The notes beneath the pieces are model-generated. The model had not been told where the DNA came from, made no database searches, and saw only the letters and a list, made by a program, of their open reading frames with translations. DNA of 64,000 nt. It comes from Roseibaca calidilacus. Lineage in GTDB: Bacteria; Pseudomonadota; Alphaproteobacteria; Rhodobacterales; Rhodobacteraceae. The first letter of the stretch is position 1. Each line of letters starts with the position of its first letter. The position numbers were made by a program, and so were the translations under genes. Shown in pieces: positions 61,088-64,000 of this stretch. The stretch is from contig NZ_FBYC01000002.1 in the NCBI RefSeq assembly GCF_001517585.1, positions 33,918 through 97,917 on the forward strand, in the 5' to 3' direction.

Positions 61088-61299
61088 CCCGTACCATCAC
61101 CCGCAGCGTCGTGCTGCTTGGCCTCGGCCTGACCCTGACAGCCTGTGCGCAGCACAATCCCGCGCAGGCCAACTGCTTCAACTTCCGCGATGCGCCCACG
61201 CAGGCGGGACCCGCCACGACCACGATCTCGACCATGGGGGCGGAAGTCACGCGGCGCGACACGGCCTGCGATTTCGTGATGCTGGGGGCGGGTGGCTGA
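61084..61299 (+). CDS. Small T4SS lipoprotein
   Basis: A 71-residue lipoprotein with signal and lipobox LTAC (Cys21), then AQHNPAQANCFNF...RRDTACDFVMLG with two further Cys. The position after virB4 and the size resemble VirB7-like or TrbH-like lipoproteins. The exact relation is uncertain. Its ATG overlaps the virB4 stop (ATGA). Confidence 0.75.
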   Translation: MTRTITRSVVLLGLGLTLTACAQHNPAQANCFNFRDAPTQAGPATTTISTMGAEVTRRDTACDFVMLGAGG

Positions 61300-61303
61300 G
61301 CCG

Positions 61304-62470
61304 ATGCGGACCTGGCTCCCCCTCTCGATGATCGGCCTTGCGCTGGCTGGTCCCAGCGTCGGGCCAGCGGTTGCCCAGGGCGTGCCGACTTTTGATCTAC
61401 GCCTTTTCGCAGAGCGGCAGGCAATCCTCGAGCAGACCGACCGCGATCTGGCGCTGCAGCAGGACCGGCTCAGCCGGGAGGAGGAACTGGCCGAGATCGA
61501 GCGCCAGCAACTCGCCTCGCTAGAGGGGCTGATGGATGCCATGTCCCTCGGCTCCGGCGATGTCGCAGGCACAGTCGCCGGGCTCGAGGCGGGGCAGGAG
61601 GCCGCAGGCGGCGTCGAAAGTGCGGCGGCGAGCCTCTATGCGCCCGATGACAACAACCCGGCTGCCGCCCGGATGTTCGGAGATGCCCGGGAGGGGATCG
61701 AAGAGCTGATCATCCGCGCGGCCCGCCACACCCACAGTCTGCCTGGCGTGAGCCGTGCTGGCCTGTCGCTGGTCCAGTGGCGCTGCCTTCTGCAGGCGCT
61801 GATCTGGCAAGAGAGCCGCTTTCAGATCGGGGCCCGCTCCCCCGTTGGGGCCTTCGGCCTCACGCAAATCATGCCCGGCACGGCGGGCGATCTCGGAATC
61901 TATCCGGCCTATTACGACGATCCCTGGCTGCAGGTCACCGGCGGCGCGCGGTACCTCGCGCAGATGCTGAATATGTTCGATGGCAACATCATCCACGCGC
62001 TCGCCGCTTACAACGCAGGCCCGGGCAACGTTCAGAACTACGGCGGCGTCCCGCCCTTTGCGGAAACCCAGCATTACGTCGTGGTGATCCCGCAGCAATA
62101 CAACAGCTACCTCGCCGCCGTGGGCGGCATCGATGCGCTCGGCACCATCGACCCTGTCCTTCTGGCGAACGCGAGCTTCAGCCTTTCGGCCCATGGGGCA
62201 GGCGTCTATGGGGATTATTCGCTGGTCTCGGTCCGCGCAGCTGCCCTGCGTGTTCAGGACATCATCACCCGCATTGGCGAGACCGAAGACCTGCACGAGG
62301 CCATCGCAGTCAACACCTATGCGCGCGCCGAGCTGGCCCGATTGGTCGCGATCCGGACCCGGATCAAGGCCGCTCACACCCAACCGCTGAGCGAGGAGCA
62401 ACTCGCCATGGCCGCGGCCCAAGCCGCCGAGCGGCAATACATGGATTTCACCCAGGAGACATTGCGATGA
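61304..62470 (+). CDS. Second lytic transglycosylase in the T4SS cluster
   Basis: A 388-residue exported protein. The N-terminus (signal peptide, then a coiled region DLRLFAERQAILEQTDRDLALQQDRLSREEE) resembles the VirB5/TrbJ type. The SLT domain has catalytic Glu170 in IWQESRFQIG, then GAFGLTQIMPGTAGDLG and AAYNAGPGNVQNYGG. The C-terminus ends with the ERQYMDFTQETL that also ends the following VirB5. It may combine a peptidoglycan hydrolase with a pilus-tip-like part. ATG 61304 is preferred to the GTG at 61292. Confidence 0.82.
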   Translation: MRTWLPLSMIGLALAGPSVGPAVAQGVPTFDLRLFAERQAILEQTDRDLALQQDRLSREEELAEIERQQLASLEGLMDAMSLGSGDVAGTVAGLEAGQEAAGGVESAAASLYAPDDNNPAAARMFGDAREGIEELIIRAARHTHSLPGVSRAGLSLVQWRCLLQALIWQESRFQIGARSPVGAFGLTQIMPGTAGDLGIYPAYYDDPWLQVTGGARYLAQMLNMFDGNIIHALAAYNAGPGNVQNYGGVPPFAETQHYVVVIPQQYNSYLAAVGGIDALGTIDPVLLANASFSLSAHGAGVYGDYSLVSVRAAALRVQDIITRIGETEDLHEAIAVNTYARAELARLVAIRTRIKAAHTQPLSEEQLAMAAAQAAERQYMDFTQETLR

Positions 62471-63260
62471 TCCGGCGCTTGCGCATTTCCCTCATCACCA
62501 CCGCCGCGACGCTCGCGCTGGCCACTGCCCTCGCGGGCCCTGTCACCGCGCAAGGCGTGCCCACGGTCGACACCCAGAACATCGCCCAGGAAATCCGCCA
62601 GCTTCAGCAGATGCTGCAGGATTTCGGGATCCAGACCGATCTTCTGGACAATGCGCTGGCACAGCTCGAGACGCTGCAAGGCCAGCTCGATCAGCTGAAC
62701 GAGATGTATGCCTCGCTCACCGGGCCGCGCAGTATCCTCGGTCTCGCCATGGGCGGCGATCTCGACAACCTGTTGCAAGCCAATTTCGAAGACATCCCAG
62801 GCCTGATCCGCGGCATCCAGGCCGGCGATTGGTCGAGCCTGATCGGCCTAACGCGGGGCCCCTGCGCACCCAGATGGAACAGGCGCTGGCCAGTGCGGGC
62901 TTCGATGAGGATTCACTCCGCGAGATCGCCACCAGCGGCAATCCGGGCGCAGAAGGTGTTGCGACCCGCGCCACGACCGGCGCCGTGATGTCGGCCGCAG
63001 CCCAGACAGCCACGCCGAGGCGGCCAATCGCTGCAGCGCGTCGAGCAACTCGTCTCCCTGATCCCGGACATGGAAGACCTGAAGGCGTCGATGGACCACA
63101 ACACCCGCGTCACGGCGGAACTCGCGATCGCCATGACGCGGATGTGGAACTCGAAGCGATCCAAACCCTCGGCGCGGGCAATGCGGGCGTGGTGGATGCC
63201 GCCACCGTCGCCGAAGAGCGCCGTTACATGGACTTCACCCTGCCGAGCCTCGCGCCATGA
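62467..63260 (+). pseudogene. virB5: VirB5-like T4SS protein with frameshifts
   Basis: It starts MIRRLRISLITTAATLALATA (signal peptide) and continues as a helical VirB5/TrbJ protein (LQQMLQDFGIQ, LAQLETLQGQLDQL, PRSILGLAMGGD). From about 62,855 the reading frame changes several times (near 62,855, 63,022, 63,048 and 63,146). Each time it is restored by adding one base, and the end ERRYMDFTLPSL matches the family. Sequencing indels or a real pseudogene are both possible. Confidence 0.75.
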
Positions 63261-63932
63261 GCAAGGCTCCAGATATGACGGCAGGCATGAGCACGCGCGA
63301 ACTCGTTGAGGAGGAACTGATCCATGGCGCACTGCGCAGGGAGCAGCTCTGGCGGATGATCGGCCTTGGCGGGGCAGGCTTTGGCGTTTTTGGCTGCCTT
63401 GCGGCCGCTGCTGTCGCCCTGATGGTCGAGACACCGCCGCCGGTCGTCGTGCCCTATGATCCCGCGACTGGTCTCGCTCTGCCGAACGCCACGGTTGAGA
63501 CGGTCTCGCTTGCCGAACGCCCGGCCATTATCGAGGCGCAGATCTACCGTTACATCCTTGACCGCGAGGCCTACAACCAGCTCGACAACGACCTGCGCGT
63601 GCGCCGCGTGCTGGCGCAATCCACCGGGGCGGCCGAGGCCAGCATGCGCGCCATGTGTCCTCCGGGCAGGAAAGCTATCCGCCGACCCGCTACGGCCCCG
63701 CGGCAGAGATGGCCGTCGAGATCGCCTCGATCACGCTGATCGGTGACAACCGCGCCCAGGTCCGCCTCAGAAAGCGCCTGACCAGCCCGCAGGGCGCGCA
63801 GGACGGATCCTTCACCGCAACATTGATGTTCGCTTTTCAGCCCGAACGGACCCGCTCGATCGACGACGTCTGGCAAAACCCTTCGGCTTCACCGTTACCC
63901 AATATGCCATCCGATCGGACCGTTCCGAATGA
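63257..63932 (+). pseudogene. virB8: VirB8-like T4SS protein with frameshifts
   Basis: A VirB8 protein: one N-terminal transmembrane segment (MIGLGGAGFGVFGCLAAAAVALMV) and the periplasmic NTF2-like domain (VVPYDPATGLALPN, RYILDREAYNQLDND). The frame changes at about 63,650, continuing as YPPTRYGPAAEMAVEIASITL, and again near 63,877, after which FGFTVTQYAIRSD ends at 63932. Each break fits a single-base indel. Its ATG overlaps the virB5 stop. Confidence 0.78.
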
Positions 63933-64000
63933 CTTCTGTTCCAGTTCTCACACCCGTTCACGCCCTTCTGGTCGCCGGTGCGCTGGCGCTCATGGCGCCC
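63929..64000 (+). CDS. virB9: VirB9 T4SS core protein, start only
   Basis: Only 24 codons are inside the window: MTSVPVLTPVHALLVAGALALM, a signal-peptide start, overlapping the virB8 stop as ATGA. The assignment to VirB9, the outer-membrane core subunit, rests on gene order after virB8 rather than on sequence. Confidence 0.5.
   Translation, partial: MTSVPVLTPVHALLVAGALALMAP

Noticed and set aside
1..64000. CRISPR array, rRNA or tRNA genes
   Set aside because: No regularly spaced repeats and no recognisable rRNA or tRNA sequence were seen.

Overview
The window reads as part of a large conjugative repABC-type plasmid (or plasmid-derived island) from an alphaproteobacterium, most likely Rhodobacteraceae (Roseobacter/Paracoccus-like). 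The grounds are the high-GC codon use, a complete repA-repB-repC unit with palindromic parS-like sites, an HvrA-like H-NS protein, GTTC-N7-GTTC SOS boxes of the alphaproteobacterial type, and a virB-type secretion cluster.

Layout. 1-9.1 kb: a strawberry-notch helicase/methylase-like gene leaving the left edge, two small duplicated-motif proteins each preceded by an SOS-box match, a HEPN-like gene, an AbiE toxin-antitoxin pair with its operator, and a run of small conserved plasmid genes. 9.1-13 kb: a RadC/JAB gene split by a three-recombinase RIT element. 13-22.5 kb: DUF932 protein, zinc-ribbon unknown, ssb, H-NS, an XRE-ImmA/IrrE pair with a large operator palindrome, and a 727-aa ParB-like protein. 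22.6-26 kb: repABC with three parS-like palindromes and a predicted counter-transcribed RNA. 26.3-28.5 kb: serine recombinase and a winged-helix protein.

28.5-45.5 kb is the most interesting block: nine genes on one strand. Six of them overlap by 4-14 bp (AddB-like nuclease, UvrD/AddA-like helicase-nuclease, DUF6361, PLD nuclease, SNF2-type helicase, small protein). They are preceded by a phosphatase-ADP-ribosylglycohydrolase fusion, a WYL regulator and a tandem AAA+ ATPase. It has the look of a multi-gene anti-phage system that I cannot match to a named type.

45.8-57 kb: winged-helix protein, secreted protein, rhomboid protease, an IS91-family element with its own integrase, a Gabija pair (gajA-gajB), a broken GIY-YIG gene and a DUF4236-TPR protein. 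57-64 kb: T4SS genes virB1-B2-B3-B4, lipoprotein, second transglycosylase, virB5, virB8 and the start of virB9. The last kilobase carries several apparent one-base deletions.

Five genes or operons (strawberry notch, the DUF6878 gene, the 172-aa gene at 8.5 kb, DUF932, ParB-like) share a related 5' leader with two potential stems. This suggests a common post-transcriptional control of plasmid housekeeping genes. Together the window combines replication/partition, conjugation, at least three defence modules (AbiE, the large operon, Gabija) and three mobile recombination systems (RIT, serine recombinase, IS91/integrase).
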